Origin: Phymorhynchus buccinoides
Lineage: Eukaryota > Mollusca > Gastropoda > Neogastropoda > Raphitomidae
Assembly: GCA_017654935.2 (NCBI GenBank)
Contig: CM065712.1
Location: forward strand, 27,596,853-27,660,852
Length of the DNA: 64,000 nt
Direction of reading: 5' to 3'
Shown: piece by piece, positions 43,584-57,828 of the stretch
Layout: every line of letters starts with the position of its first letter
How positions within the stretch are numbered: the first letter of the stretch is position 1
Notes under the pieces: model-generated
What the model saw: the letters and a program-made list of their open reading frames with translations, nothing else
Databases searched by the model: none
What the model was told of the DNA's origin: nothing
Program-made: the position numbers and the translations under genes

Positions 43584-44083
43584 NNNNNNNNNNNNNNNNN
43601 NNNNNNNNNNNNNNNNNNNNNNNNNNNNNNNNNNNNNNNNNNNNNNNNNNNNNNNNNNNNNNNNNNNNNNNNNNNNNNNNNNNNNNNNNNNNNNNNNNNN
43701 NNNNNNNNNNNNNNNNNNNNNNNNNNNNNNNNNNNNNNNNNNNNNNNNNNNNNNNNNNNNNNNNNNNNNNNNNNNNNNNNNNNNNNNNNNNNNNNNNNNN
43801 NNNNNNNNNNNNNNNNNNNNNNNNNNNNNNNNNNNNNNNNNNNNNNNNNNNNNNNNNNNNNNNNNNNNNNNNNNNNNNNNNNNNNNNNNNNNNNNNNNNN
43901 NNNNNNNNNNNNNNNNNNNNNNNNNNNNNNNNNNNNNNNNNNNNNNNNNNNNNNNNNNNNNNNNNNNNNNNNNNNNNNNNNNNNNNNNNNNNNNNNNNNN
44001 NNNNNNNNNNNNNNNNNNNNNNNNNNNNNNNNNNNNNNNNNNNNNNNNNNNNNNNNNNNNNNNNNNNNNNNNNNNNNNNNNNN
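43584..44083. other. assembly gap, 500 N
   Basis: Second fixed-size gap; it truncates ORF E and precedes the duplicated contig. Confidence 1.
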
Positions 44084-44084
44084 T

Positions 44085-44908
44085 AGAGATACGGAAAACA
44101 AACTACCGAATCGATTCCTATCATAAATTACTTCAAAGTTAGTACTAACCAAACACTTCGTGCGGATGGGACCTCCTTCGGAGCATTCGAGAACAGCTGG
44201 GGGGGGAACTCTCAGCTGGGGTAGGTACTCAGGACTCTCCGGCAGGCAGCACTACAAACGAACGCAGACTGGAGCCACTTCTGTCTTCACTTCTGCTTGT
44301 TTTTCACAGGTGCTTCTGCTTTCTTCCTCTTCAACATTTCTTAGTCCGCGCTCGCTTCCGTGGTTGATTCTGGTCTCCAAGGACGGGCATCAGTCAGTCG
44401 AGTCGATGAGAACTTAAGAAAAATATAAACTGAACGTTGGGAACGGGGACTCCAAACACCACCGAAGGTTTTTCCCTCAAGGCTGACCGCTGAGAAAGAC
44501 GTGTAGAGTAATCTCGAGGTGTGGCCTCTTTTTCAACAACCCGCCGAAAACCACCGAAGGTTCCAGCTGAGACCAAGGGAGAGTTCTTGTCCAAACTAAG
44601 ACGAAAAACAATCCTAGGTCGATGTCCGCGTTGCAAGCTTTATATCTCCGTCGGGTTACCTTTTTTTTTCCGCCGCTCAGTGAGCGCTGAAATGCAACAC
44701 GGGTTTTTTAGCTTTTCAAAATGCTGTTTGTTCTGCACGTGGGGTGGAAAATGCTCGTGGCTGCAATTCTGTATTAATTGGTAAAGAGTCAGTTGTCCTC
44801 ACCTTAGGCGAGCGAAAGTACTTGCAACCAAGCTGGGTGTCCCAACGACTTTGGTACGTATGGGACTCAGTATGCACGAAATTTCGGTGACGCAAGTACT
44901 ATACTTAT
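44085..44908 (-). mobile_element. part of the solo LTR, second copy
   Basis: Corresponds to 24101-24929 with many small indels. The TGTCACGAA...CGTGACA terminus is damaged (around 44872-44908). Confidence 0.85.
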
Positions 44909-44939
44909 TTCACAGTAAAACACAGAAGTACTACCAACT

Positions 44940-45335
44940 AAGGTCTCGGTGCACGTTAGTCATTATTCACGGGATTTTCTATTTCCAATGGCGAACACAT
45001 TAAGCTGTAAGTTCTATAAAGTTGTGTACCACGTTAGCACATTCACAAGATTAGTTTTCTATTTCCCCATGGCTAAGACCATGCGCTGTAAGTGTAAGTC
45101 AATTTAAGAGTGGGCTATCACTGTGTTGCCATGGGGGGAAACAATATCGTGAATAATATTAACGTGACCCAGACCCTTTATTATTGGGATAATCACTGCT
45201 GTGTTGCCATGGGAATAGAAATATCTCGTGAATAAGTTAACGTGTACATCAGACCTTTAAAGAGTGGGCTATCACCGTATTGCCATGGGGTAATAGAAAT
45301 ATCTCCTGAATGATGTTAACGTGTACACAGACCTT
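44940..45335. mobile_element. palindromic MITE cluster, second copy
   Basis: Counterpart of 24976-25373, with the ccatgg-centred arms and gtgaataa...cgtg ends recognisable despite indels. Confidence 0.75.
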
Positions 45336-45544
45336 AAAGAACAGAGAATGCGGTTGGTACCTTCCTGATCCTACCCAATGATAATGACAGATCCCCCTTC
45401 TGGCCAAGGGCTGTAATCCCCCACTTCTTATTTTCTCGGTTGCACGTAAACACCTCCTACCACCATGGGGGGGGTTTTTTTTTTTTTTTTTGAAGATTGA
45501 AAAGTGAACTAGGAACTAGGTGCAGGGGCGATAGAGAAACAACA

Positions 45545-47670
45545 GGGACAAGGACAGTGTGCTAAACAGTACAACATGGTGAGGACATACAACATGACAA
45601 AGGCCAGTGTGCTAAAACAGGAAACATGGTGAGGACAGACAACAGGACAAAGGACAGTGGTGCTAAACAGGACAACATGGTGAGGACCCCAATAAACAAC
45701 AACAGACAAGGACAATGTGCTAACAGGACAACATGGTGAGGACATACACCAGGACAAAGGACAGTGTGCTTAAACAGGACAACATGGTAGACATACAACA
45801 GGACAAAGGACACTGTCTAAACGAGGACACATGGTGAGGACATACACCAGGACAAGGACAGTGTGCTAAACAGGACAACCTGGTGAGACATACAACAGGA
45901 CATAAGGACCCTGTGCTAAACAGGACAACATGGTGAGGACCATACACCGGACAAAGGAACACTGTGCTAAACAGACAACATGGTGAGGACATACACCAGA
46001 CAAAGGAACACTGTGCTAGCAGTGCACATGGTGAGGACATACACCAGGAACAAGGACACTGTGCTAAACAGGAACAACATGGTGAGGACACGCAACAGGA
46101 CAAAGGCACTGTGCTAAACATGACAACATGGTGAGGACATACACCACAGGACAAATGACACTGTGTTAAACAGGACAACATGGACTGGTGAACAGAACAC
46201 CAGGACAATGCACTGTGCTAAACAGACAACTGGTAGGACATACACCAGTCAAAGCACACTGTGGTTTAGACAGGACAACATGCATGGTGAGGACAGTACA
46301 CCAGGAGAAAGGACACTGTGCTAAACAGGACAACATGGTGAGGACATACAACATGACAAAGGACACATGTGCTAAACATGACACATGGTGAGGACTATAC
46401 ACGCAGGACAAAGGACAATGTTCTATGAACAGGACAACATGGTGAGGCACAGACACCAGGACAAGGACCAATGTCTAAACCCAGGACAACTGGTGAGGAC
46501 ATAACAACAGGACAAAGGACACTGTGCTAAACGGACAACCATGGCCATGGTGAGGATAAAAACACCAGGACAAAGGACACCTGTGCTAAACAGGACAACA
46601 TGGTGATGACATACACCAGGACAAAGGACACTGTGCTAATCAGGACAACATGGTGAGGACATACAACAGGACAAAGGACAAGGTGCTAAACAGGACAACA
46701 TGGTGAGGACATACACCAGGACAAATGACACTGTGCTAAACAGGACAACATGGTGATGACATACACCAGGACAAAGGACACTGTGCTAATCAGGACAACA
46801 TGGTGAGGACATACACCAGGACAAAGGACAGTGTGCTAAACAGGACAACATGGTGAGGACATACACCAGGACAAAGGACACTGTGCTAAACAGGACAACA
46901 TGGTAAGGACAGGACAAATGACACTGTGCTAAACAGGACAAAATGGTAAGGACAGGACAAATGACACTGTGCTAAACAGGACAACATGGACATGGTGATG
47001 ACATACACCAGGACAAAGGACACTGTGCTAAACAGGACAACATGGTGAGGACATACACCAGGACAATGGACAGTGTGCTAAACAGGACAACATGGTGAGG
47101 ACATACACCAGGACAAAGGACATTGTGCTAAACAGGACAACATGGTGAGGACATACACCAGGACAATGTGCTAAACAGGACAACATGGTGAGGACAGACA
47201 CCAGGACAAAGGACACTGTGCTAAACAGGACAATATGGTGAGGACATACACCAGGACAAAGGACACTGTGCTAAACAGGACAACATGGTGATGACATACA
47301 CCAGGACAAAGGACACTGTGCTAAACAGGACAACATGGTGAGGACATACAACAGGACAAAGGACAATGTGCTAAACAGGACAACATGGTGAGGACATACA
47401 ACAGGACAACGGACACTGTGCTAAACAGGACAATATGGTGAGGACATACACCAGGACAAATGACAATGTGCTAAACAGGACAACATGGTGAGGACATACA
47501 ACAGGACAAAGGACAATGTACTAAACAGGACAACATGGTGAGGACATACAACAGGACAAAGGACAATGTACTAAACAGGACAACATGGTGAGGACAAACA
47601 CCAGGACAAAGGACACTGTGCTAAACAGGACAACATGGTGAGGACATACAACAGGACAAAGGACTCTGTG
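45545..47670. repeat. 50-bp minisatellite, second copy, about 43 units
   Basis: Same unit as 25544-28135. The first kilobase is full of single-base deletions and breaks the period; from about 46600 it is regular again. Confidence 0.95.
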
Positions 47671-47742
47671 CTAAACATGTCTGTCTGAGACAACAAGCGG
47701 ACAAACAGGACAGTGTGTGTCCTGGTCAGCGACACAACGACA

Positions 47743-47779
47743 CCACACACACACACACACACACACACACCCACATCCA

Positions 47780-47812
<33 letters not shown>
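47743..47812. repeat. (CA)n microsatellite
   Basis: Counterpart of 28192-28274, interrupted. Confidence 0.9.
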
Positions 47813-47815
<3 letters not shown>

Positions 47816-47981
47816 AAATACACTCTCTCCTCCCACACATACACCAGCTTCAACACAGTATGAAATTATGTGCAGCACCACCAAAACACTATAGGTCAAC
47901 ACCAAAACCCAGACATTTTTGCTACCAAATAACAATAACATCTTAATCTCTTGGAAACTGTCCACTTAGGTCAACGCCTAA

Positions 47982-48397
47982 CAGGACACTAGGTTTAAAG
48001 AGGAGCGGGGAAATAGCCTACCCTAAAAAATACTTTTAAACAATTAAAAAGGGGGTTTAGGGTGGGGGGGTGACAGTGGTGAGGGACAGGAAAAAAAAGA
48101 GACAAAAAAAAGAGGAAAACAAGGAAAAAAGGAGGAAAGGAAGGAACAAAAGAAAAGAAAGGGTTAAAAATGAAGGCGGAAGTGGTGGTGGGTTGCATGA
48201 TGAGTGAGCAAGATAGCAGAGAGGCGGATGAATGGTTGGGCCACGTGGTGTAGTGAGTTACATATTTGTTTTAATGTAAATTTATTTTTCATACTTTTTT
48301 TATTTCATATCATCTTATTTTACATGGTGGGAAGACAAGTTTCCAACATGTGCATTTGTACAATGCCAATGGACAATAAAGAAAACTTATGACTTAT
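47982..48397 (+). mobile_element. retroposon copy (family R1), second contig copy
   Basis: Counterpart of 28425-28792. Its inverted partner is at about 48562-48650. Confidence 0.75.
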
Positions 48398-49919
48398 GGT
48401 GAGGGACACATACACACTACCGCCAGCATAATTACACCTACCGCCAGCATAATTATAGCACTCAAGCATGACATATCTGGTAATGGGGGAATCAACATCG
48501 ACATCGACATCAACATCGACAACAACAAATAAGCAAGCAAACGAACAAAGAACAGAAAAAAAGTCATAAGTCATAAGTTTCTTTACTGTCTCATTGGCAT
48601 TGTGCAAACGCACATTGAAAATTGTCTTCCATCGTGTAAAATAAGATAAAATACATCAAAGCTGAAATTAAAATATTAATTTAAAAAAAACATGAAACAG
48701 AAAGAGGTAGACTTCTTTAAAAATATTCAAGCAACACCTCAGACAATAATAAACTATTCTTCTTTTATTTGTATCCCCCCCCCCCCCCTGTCGAGACAAT
48801 GGTCTTGTTTTATTCAGTCTATGGATGCATCGTGAATGTCACTATGGCAGACGTCGCACTTTGTGCAAAATGTCATTGCAACCTATTTAGTAGTTTAGGG
48901 TATGGTAACTGGAAGAACATTTGCTTACAGACATAGACAAGGACCAAAAGACAAAGACAGACAGACAGACAGGACAAAGAAACAGTGTATATCATTGATC
49001 GATAGTAAAGCACTCCGTTAGTCATGATACGGCTGGATGGAACACATACAGTAGTAGTTGTAGTAAATATTAGTGGTAGTCAGTAGTCAACAGTGAGGAG
49101 TCTCAGCGCCAGTAGATCGTAGTAGTAGTAGTAGTAAGTACGCTCTAGTTGCTACTACGTGTAGGGTTTCAGGGCTACGAACGTGGGCCATCGCGGCCCT
49201 TTTTACGCCCTGTTCTCGTTTGGTACTTTATTGTTTGCCCCGCAATTCTTAAACTTGCTTCTTGAAGCAGAAGCGGTAAAGGGCTTATGGCATACAAATA
49301 ATAATAGTCACTCTCAGAGCAGCTTGCCAGACGGGACACAGCGCGCTTAATCTAACTTACACGAAACTCACAAACCGAGCCCCATTACTATGCTATTTCC
49401 TAGGACTGAAGCTTCACATCGGATCAGCTATGCATAATGCTGTACCCGAACGGACTCTCAGCAGGCTTACCAGTACTTGGCTGGATACGGGTTCTAGGCG
49501 TTTGCGTTACAATGCGTTGCCGGTACTCAGCGTTGCGCTAGTACAAATAATAATAAGAAGAAAAGTAGACGGTGGATAAAAGGGGTAACTCCCTTTTTGA
49601 ACTTCCTTTTTTCTCTAGCCAATCAACAGCTGGTATTCTGTCACGAAAACCATACAGGGAAAGGGAAAGGGTGAGGGGTGGAATGGAGGGATGGGGCGAG
49701 GGCTTGAGCGTTGTATTTCAAGCCCTCTTTATTCCTAAGCAAAGCAGCCTCACCCTCACCCCCACCAACACCAGCCACCCCACACCACACACACACACAC
49801 GACACCACCCTAGTCCCCTTTCCTTGAGCCCTATCCTATCCTTTACCTATGTCTTTGTCTTCTAGGACCTATTCCATTCATGTCCTTATATGGTCTTCTG
49901 GGGGTCTCCCCCTCCTTAA

Positions 49920-50093
49920 GTTAAGGTCTCGGCGAAAACACGTTCACATCGAGAGGTTCTACATATTTATATTTCCCCATGCCAAACACAGTGGTTAGGC
50001 CACTCATAAAATGACTTATCAAAAGTCTAGCTGTGTTGCCATGGGGGAATAGACATATCCCGTGATTAATGTTAGCGTGTACCGATACCTTTA
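49920..50093. mobile_element. palindromic MITE, second copy
   Basis: Counterpart of 30173-30329; the left arm is disrupted while the right arm is nearly intact. Confidence 0.75.
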
Positions 50094-50387
50094 CAAACGC
50101 ATATTTCGCCGGGTATTTCTTTTTTTTAGCAATTGCAAGCGAGAGGCAGGAGAGAGAGAGAGAGAGAGAGAGGAGGGGTGGGGGCAACGAATACAGGACA
50201 GGAGATTGAAAGAGAGACTCCACACCAAATACAACCCACAGACAGACAAAAAGGTGCAGAGTTGGAAGAGGTTAAAGACACAAGCTGCCGATGTCAATGT
50301 CAATGCCTCAGTGGGCGGAGCTATTGACGTCACAGCCACAAACACTGAGCACCAAGGTCAACACACTAAGGAAGAGAGGGCCGCCAG

Positions 50388-51834
50388 GACTGAGGACATC
50401 TGGGCGTTGGCGTTTGTCTAAAAAAGACGTGCATTTTGACTTGAACTTACTAAAGGCCTACAATTGTGTTAACAATTCTTTGTCCATTATAGGACTGGGC
50501 ACCTTTGGTGTTTGTCTGAGAAGGACGTGCCATGAATTTAGTGCTCTTCCCTGGAGTATTCTACATCATTGAATTTGTCTGACTTCTTTGCACAGACGAA
50601 GTAAAGTACCTTGATGTCATTGAACGTTGGTAAGATACATTGATGAATGTACTAAGTGGTCGAACTTTACGCGATGACAGTCCTGAGATTACCATAGCTG
50701 TCGACGGGACTATAAATGAATAATGGACTAAATAACCCCCTGGCGTTACCTGGTTCTTTTTTGGTTATTCAGCATTATTCACAAATCGCAGGTAATGAGT
50801 CCACGAGAGAATGTTTTATTTTCCCCTTTTAATGCTTCCATTTCCTGGGGATCAATGGCAGTCTTTAGAAATGCTCAGGGGACATGATAATTTTACTTCT
50901 TAAAACCCCCCAGCAACAATTCTTATCTTTAAAAAAAATAAAATCAAAATGTTGGCAAACGTATAATTTAGCTACCTCCATAACATTTTAAAAACTGTTC
51001 TTTATAAAGCAGTATTTTGCCTTGTTCGGGAAATGGATAGGGTTATTATCAGACCAGGGTTAGCTTCATGAAACTATTCTTTAGAAAGTAATATTTTGCC
51101 TTGTTCGGGAAATGGATAGGGTTATTATCAGACCAGGGTTAGCTTCATGAAACTAAAAGAACAACACTTGGATATAGAAATCCGTGAACATGATCGGGGT
51201 GGCTAAAATAAACTTCTCTCACTGACTCATAGGACTCCTCGAAGGACTGCAGACAATTTAGCCATTGGTGTTTGTTTGAGAACAACGTGTATCACGTTCA
51301 TCTGTTTCACTTTGGTCTATTACACACAGTATTAAACTACAGTAGGGACATTCACTTTATTACCTAGTTTGCATATTTTGTGATATTGTGGTACTATTTG
51401 GTTTTTTTTCATTATTTGAAACTACAGCAGGTCGACATTGGCGCTAATTACGACTTTTACCTATTATGAGACTGAAGCCATTTGAGAACTGCTGTCTGCC
51501 AAGAAAGACGCGGATTGAATGCCTCTGTTTTACTTTGGTTTAAATGACCTGAACTTACAGTATACTTGCGCTGACTTCACCATGCACTTTGAAGGAGTGG
51601 TGTCTGCTAGGTGTTTTTGTTTTCTTTTATTTCTTTTGTTACAATTCAACTAATTTAATTTTTTAGTAGGCTGCACTGACTTTAACTGTGTTCTTTGGCC
51701 ATTGAAGAACTGGTGGCATTTGACTGTTTGTGTTTGTGAGAGAGTGGCGTGCATTGAACCCCCCTACTGGATTCCATAGGACCCTGTGTCATTCATCTGT
51801 TTCACGTGGGTGTTCAACATCATTAGAAACACAG
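50388..51834 (+). promoter_or_regulatory. leader-exon-like units, second copy
   Basis: Counterpart of 30606-32010 with all five units; the strong donor ACAG|GTAAGT is preserved at 51834/51835. Confidence 0.4.
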
Positions 51835-52866
51835 GTAAGTCTGGATATTTCTTGGTAATTTGTCTGGGATGGTGACACTTTTCTAAATCAGTATGTAGCA
51901 ACATCTCTTTAGTTTCTGGGATAACACACATACAATTTGTCACCCATTGTTTTCTAAATTTATTTGTGGTTGCACGTTTCAGTGTTTTGTCTTCTGTGTT
52001 GCTATGTTTTGTTCTTGTTTTACCATTTACCATGGAGCATTGTTGCACCATACAGAGATTTGTGAATGTTTTATAATTTAAAACCCCCCACCTTATTTGA
52101 CGCAGAATGGGCTAAACAACACTTGAACACAACGACCATCAATTCTTTACATTACAGATTTACTCTCAAGACACACTTCTTTTCCTCCCTGTTTTGATGG
52201 GTTTTATTCCAACACATTGATGTACTTCACGCCATTTCTTTCAGTCTGCCTTCTCTTACGATGTACACCAAACTTTCTTTTAAAGATTCCTCACACCGTA
52301 ACGGGTCATTTTCCCTCTTATGTTTGGAAGATTTCTTAAGATTTCTTACCGTGAACAAACGTTTGAATTGATGACGATGAAAACTATTATTTTTACACCG
52401 TGACGTGGTGGGTCTTTTAACTTTTGTCACTTGATATTTTTTTCTTTTTCTCCTGTAATTTTCCCAAGTCTTTTTTACGCATTTCACAAACTTTGTACTT
52501 TCTTGGTTTAATTTTATCTAAGCTATTTTTGCACTGTTTGTAAAAATTCTTTTTCACACGAGCTCACATCCATGGTGCTTTTATGTCTTCTTACGATTCC
52601 CATTCCGTATTATCTTCCTTCATACATATATTTTATATTTGTGGAAAAAGTTTTTTACACCTTTTTTTATATAGAGTCTGGTAGGTTTCCCTGAAACTTC
52701 AACTCATCTAACTCAGTCCAACTGTCGTTTTGTGTTATTTTATGCAAAAAGTTTAATTGAAGTTGTCCAAAGAAATACATGTACCCTGTAAATATGTTTA
52801 TTAATATACAAATGAGTGAAAGTGTTCAAATATACATATTGCAAGCATAAACATGGGTGCACAAGG

Positions 52867-52932
52867 ACACACACACACAGACACACACCGCACGCACACG
52901 CACACGCAGACTACACGCACATACGCACACCA

Positions 52933-52964
<32 letters not shown>

Positions 52965-52990
52965 CACACACACACACCACACACACACAC

Positions 52991-53025
<35 letters not shown>
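52867..53025. repeat. (CA)n microsatellite, interrupted
   Basis: Counterpart of 33016-33176, shorter and broken. Confidence 0.93.
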
Positions 53026-53027
<2 letters not shown>

Positions 53028-53304
53028 GGCATGTTTTGTTTCTCTCTCGTTATGTTCCTCTGTCTCTGTCTCCTCTCAATATCTGTCTTCATTTCGTTCT
53101 TTAGCTATCTAATACAGTCATTTTCTTTGTTTTTCTTCTTCGTCTTCATCGTTGTCGTTGTGTTGTCGTTGTCATTGTTGTCGTTTCATCATCATTTATG
53201 TTTTCTTCTTATATCTTCTTGCCAGGGTTGTTGTCATCTAATTTTGCTTTTTCAGTTTCTTTCATTTTCTTCTTCTCCTTCTTGCTAGACTCCTCACAAT
53301 CACC

Positions 53305-54241
53305 ATGGCAACAGGTGGGTCTCCAACCTCACAGGTTGGGCAACAGGTGACGTCATCCTCGGACTGTCCCCAGTGTGGGTTCCTGTGTCTAGGTCCTGTG
53401 GCCCTCAACTGTGGACACGTCATCTGCAGGAAATGTCTCCACGACATGCTGGAAGAGCGGGACCAGCACCTCTCCTGTCAGCAGTGTGGTCACCAGCTGA
53501 ACCTCCCCAGGAGAGTGACCCTCGGCCAGCTCGTAAATCAACTGGGGACCAACCCTGTTGTGGAGAACCTCATCCAACTAGAGCTGAAGAACATCACTGA
53601 TGCCCCATGCCTGAACTGCCCCAACGTACTGGCTGAGAAAGTCTGCCTGGATTGCCAGGAGTATTATTGTGACATCTGCTCCATCAACCATTGCAAGAGT
53701 CGAGTTGCAAAAGACCATGTTCTCTACCCCTTGTCTCAGGCTGTACAGAACCAAAGTATTTCTTCAGGAGCCTCTGCCACATCCACACCCAGGCCCAGGT
53801 CATCTTCTATCACATCCACAGCATCCAGCATTCGTAACCCTGCTCTTTCCCAGTCACATGACACGTCCAGAGATGGCAATGACTGGAATGACTGGACGAG
53901 AAATCAGATGAGTCAGCTACAGAAGGCATCAGTAGACAAGCTGGAGACAGGAACCATCCTACAGGACATAGAATCTTTTGCTCATGAGTTGTCCATCAGG
54001 GTCCACACAGACGAACAGGAAATTGACGCTTACCAGAATCACCTGCCTCGCTTGGACGTCACCCAACGTACAGACCAGGGCACTTACCTCCTCCAGTCCA
54101 GGGATTCTGACGTCCTCATGACGGTCAAGATGGAATCTCTGGAGAAATGTCTGCGTCACGTGATGCAAGGTCGTCACTGCCTGGACCAGGATGTTCTCAG
54201 TTTGGTCAGGACACAACTGGACCAGATGTTGCACCCTGCAG
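53305..54241 (+). CDS. TRIM-type gene exon 1, second copy (intact)
   Basis: Same length and frame as 33451-34387, with all RING and B-box ligands conserved and the same GTCAGT donor at 54242. By eye four residues differ (Ala210Val, Pro271Leu, Arg299Ser, Met300Leu). These changes are substitutions in otherwise clean sequence, so they look like real allelic or paralogous variation rather than errors. No intact exon 2 follows. Confidence 0.85.
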
Positions 54242-54289
54242 GTCAGTGAGAAAAGGAGAGGATTATATAAAACGGATAAGATAGCAGAG

Positions 54290-54362
54290 AGAGAGAGCAG
54301 AGGAGAGAGAGAGCGAAGAGAGAGAGAGCGAGAGAGATGAGACGAGAGAGAGAGAGAGAGAG
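54290..54362. repeat. degenerate (GA)n tract
   Basis: Counterpart of 34423-34501, interrupted by C and T. Confidence 0.85.
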
Positions 54363-54724
54363 TATGTGATAATACAATTCAATACATATTCATGAACCTC
54401 ATTTCATGTTTAATTATGATAATATGTGCAGGGTTCCGTTCTTCATGGGTGTTACATTTACAATAATGTCAATGGTAAAAATACACGAATATGACACCAT
54501 TATTATGGGCATATTTTGGTGCCTGTTAACAGTTTTTGAAAATTGAAAAATAATGTTCATGGGTGACACCTGGAGTTTGGACATGATTGAGGATGACTAA
54601 ATGTCTTTTGGTCAAACATTCCCCCTGGAAAGTTTCCAAAGGTTGTAATTTGTAAGCTTTCTAGCAAGGATAGGATGACAAGGCAGCTGCTTTCAAGATT
54701 CACAGGGAATGAAAAAAGCTTGAT

Positions 54725-55105
54725 GAGAGTACGTTAACATTATACAATACAGAGATCACTGACTGGTGTTATTATGGTATAGAGTATGCAATACAGAGAT
54801 CACTGACTGGTGTTATTATGGCATAGAGTATGTTAATATCATACAGTACAGAGATCGCTGACTGGTGTTATTATGGCATAGAGTATGTTAGTATCATAAA
54901 ATACAGAGATCACTGACTGGTGTTAGTATGGCATAGAGTACGTTAATATCATACAATACATAGATCACTGACTGGTGTTAATATGGCATAGAGTACGTTA
55001 ATATCATACAATACAGAGATCACTGACTGGTGTTAATATGGCATAGAGTATTTTGATATCATACAATACATAGATCACTGCCTGTGTGTTATTATGACCT
55101 AGTGT
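54725..55105. repeat. ~57-bp tandem repeat, about seven units
   Basis: Same unit as 34846-35076, with three more copies. Confidence 0.92.
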
Positions 55106-55139
55106 GGCTTCTGAATTAGCAGCTCTGGTAGATCAAGAT

Positions 55140-56420
55140 AACAGATGGTGATTGGAGTAGCGGTGGGTGGTTGATGATGACATTGTTGTTGCTGTTGATG
55201 AAGATGATGATCGATGAGGAGGAGGAGGATGATTATTGATTGTAGCGATGATAATGTATGATGATGATGAAATAATAAAGGGATGGTGGTGGTAGTTGTG
55301 GTGGGTGGTGGGTGATTGCAGATGATAACGATGACGAAAATGATGATGATGATGGCGATTATGATAATGATGCTGGCTCGCTCCTGATGATGATGTTGGT
55401 GGTGTTGGTAGTTGTGATGGTGGCGTTGATGATGGAGATAATAATAATAATAATAATAATTACAATTTATATACCGCTTATTCTCCTTACGGGGCTCTAA
55501 GAGCTTCACAAAGAAGTTAAAAAATCAGAGCAGACACAACAAAACAAAGCACTTACTCATAAGGAACAACCCGAAAACGAAATCATGACAACTACATTTA
55601 CATCCACACCCCCCCTTTCACACTCCACTAGAATCCAAACCATCACAAATATCGTTTTTCCACGCAAAAGGCATTTTCTCACACGTACACCCCCACACCC
55701 ACCCCCACCTCCCACCCCCCGTTCGTCCCCGCTCCCGCATTCACCTTACCCCTTCAGAGACCTCAAACTAACCTACTTTTTGTATAGATCTCCCGGCACG
55801 CACGCATGCATATGTACACACACACGCGCGCGCTGTGCGAGCATGTGCAGAAGGACAAATACCCCTAACACGGACGCACGCACTCACTCGCACACCACAC
55901 GCACACGCACACGCAAACACGCACACGCCATGCACACAACACACACACGCACGCACGCACGCAGTCGTCTTTGAAGAAACATACGAAATGCATGATGATG
56001 ATTAGGAGGGTGATGATGATGATGATGATGATGATGGTGGTGATGGGGATGATTATGAGGATGGTGGTGTTGGTAGTTTTGTGATGGTGGCGTTGATGAT
56101 GATCATGATGATGATGGAGAGGATGATGATGCAGAATGGTGATGATGTAGATGATGGTGGTGGTGGTGGTGGTGGCATTGATGATGATTATAAGAATGAT
56201 GATGGATGATAGTGATGATGCTATGTGTGATGATGATCAAGCGACGACGACGACGAATGATGATGATGATGATGATGGTATGGATGATGATGATGGTGTG
56301 ATGATGATGGCGATGATGATGATGATAATGATGATGATGATGATGATGACGATGGATGACGACGACGACGAAGACGACAACGACGACGACTCGATGATGT
56401 TGTAATGATGATGAGTGATT
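55140..56420. repeat. GAT, C-rich and CA-rich tracts, second copy
   Basis: Counterpart of 35100-36345 with many small indels; no gene. Confidence 0.85.
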
Positions 56421-57076
56421 ATGATAACTAGAGGGCTTATGCTTGCCTTTGAGAGCAAACATGACAGGATTCCCCCCTAAACAATCATTTGCATTCAATA
56501 TTAAAATGTTCGTCCCCACTTACGGTTTGCACTTCAGGTTCGAATTTATAGCGAAAAGTATTGCACTGCTACTCTTTAGTAAACACTGAAAAAAAATACA
56601 AGTATTCCGTGGAGTCCGTTTTCAAGTTATTGGAAGATTAAAGTGTTGCCAAAATTAGCTCAATTTTGGCCATATTTCGGCCAATCGGTTTTAATATCGG
56701 CAATAAAACCTAACATTGTAATAGGGTCCTTCGGATATTCCTTCGAATGTCATCGAAATCGGAAGAAAATGTTTAAAAATCCATAAAATTATATGGGATT
56801 TAGTGAAAGTGCACCAAAACAAATTTACTATATATTTGAATAACTTCCAACTATTTAACATATCGTCAACAAACTCCTTTTCGACTTTTTGGGGGGGGGG
56901 CCCCCAGAACAGAGTATGTCTCCAAAATCCAGATAGTAAGGTTTTGGTGACGTCACTTCCGGTCTTGGGCTATTATTTGATCCAAATAAAATCTCCTGAC
57001 ATACATAGCTGGGCACTCCAGGTTCGTACTTCCGGTTTCATTTTTTTACCAGACGTTGTTGGCAAATCTAATTTAG

Positions 57077-57480
57077 TGGTGTAGAGTGGAACAGTGTTAT
57101 CGCGTTTCGCTTCGTGTCAAGTAAACCCGAGTTCGAACCTTGGTACAGGGGATTTTTTCCTCTCACTTTGCACTAGGCCTTACCGGTCTGAACGTGGAGT
57201 CTTTCGGTTGAGACAATAAACCGAGGTACCGTGTGCCCATGCACTTAGCACACGGGTTGAACCCAGTGGCAAACGAAAAAGTTGTTCATTCTGGGCAAAA
57301 TCCACCCCACCCCCCCCCCCCCCCAGTGATCATTGACACAAACCGCATGCAAAAATAATGTATATAAAAGAAAATTGTGTTGGCGCGACTCTGGCTGTCG
57401 ACGCGCTCGCCAGGTGGGAGCACCCCGAATTTCACAAAGGACGCCTCTGTGACGATAAAGTACCAAAAAACAAATAACTA
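57077..57480 (+). mobile_element. tRNA-derived SINE, second contig copy
   Basis: Counterpart of 36974-37370; the B box GTTCGAACC is at about 57131, the A box is slightly mutated (TGGAACAGTG). Confidence 0.8.
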
Positions 57481-57828
57481 ATACCTCGTTAAAGTTCTGA
57501 AAAAAAAAATGGAACGAAATCCGTTCAGGGGAACGTTTTGGAGGGGGGGGAAATATTCCAGCTTGAAATTTCCGCCGATTTCGCGGGTTTTCAGGTCATG
57601 ATTTTGCCGAAACTTTAGGCGAAATCATTTATCATTTCAAATTTCACATAAAAGCCCCAATTAAAAAGGGTTCCTGCAACTTTTCAAGAAAATTTAAGCA
57701 AAATCGGACAAAAAAAGGGGAAGAAAAAGACGGAAAAAAGCGGAGAAAAAGACGATTTTTTACGAATGCAATAGTATTCTCGCTAAGTAGTGAAGATTCC
57801 TAAATGATGATGATGATATTATTAACAG

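Noticed and set aside
45509..46471. Cys/Pro/Leu-rich minus-strand ORFs
   Set aside because: Readings of the 50-bp minisatellite, disrupted by indels in one copy.
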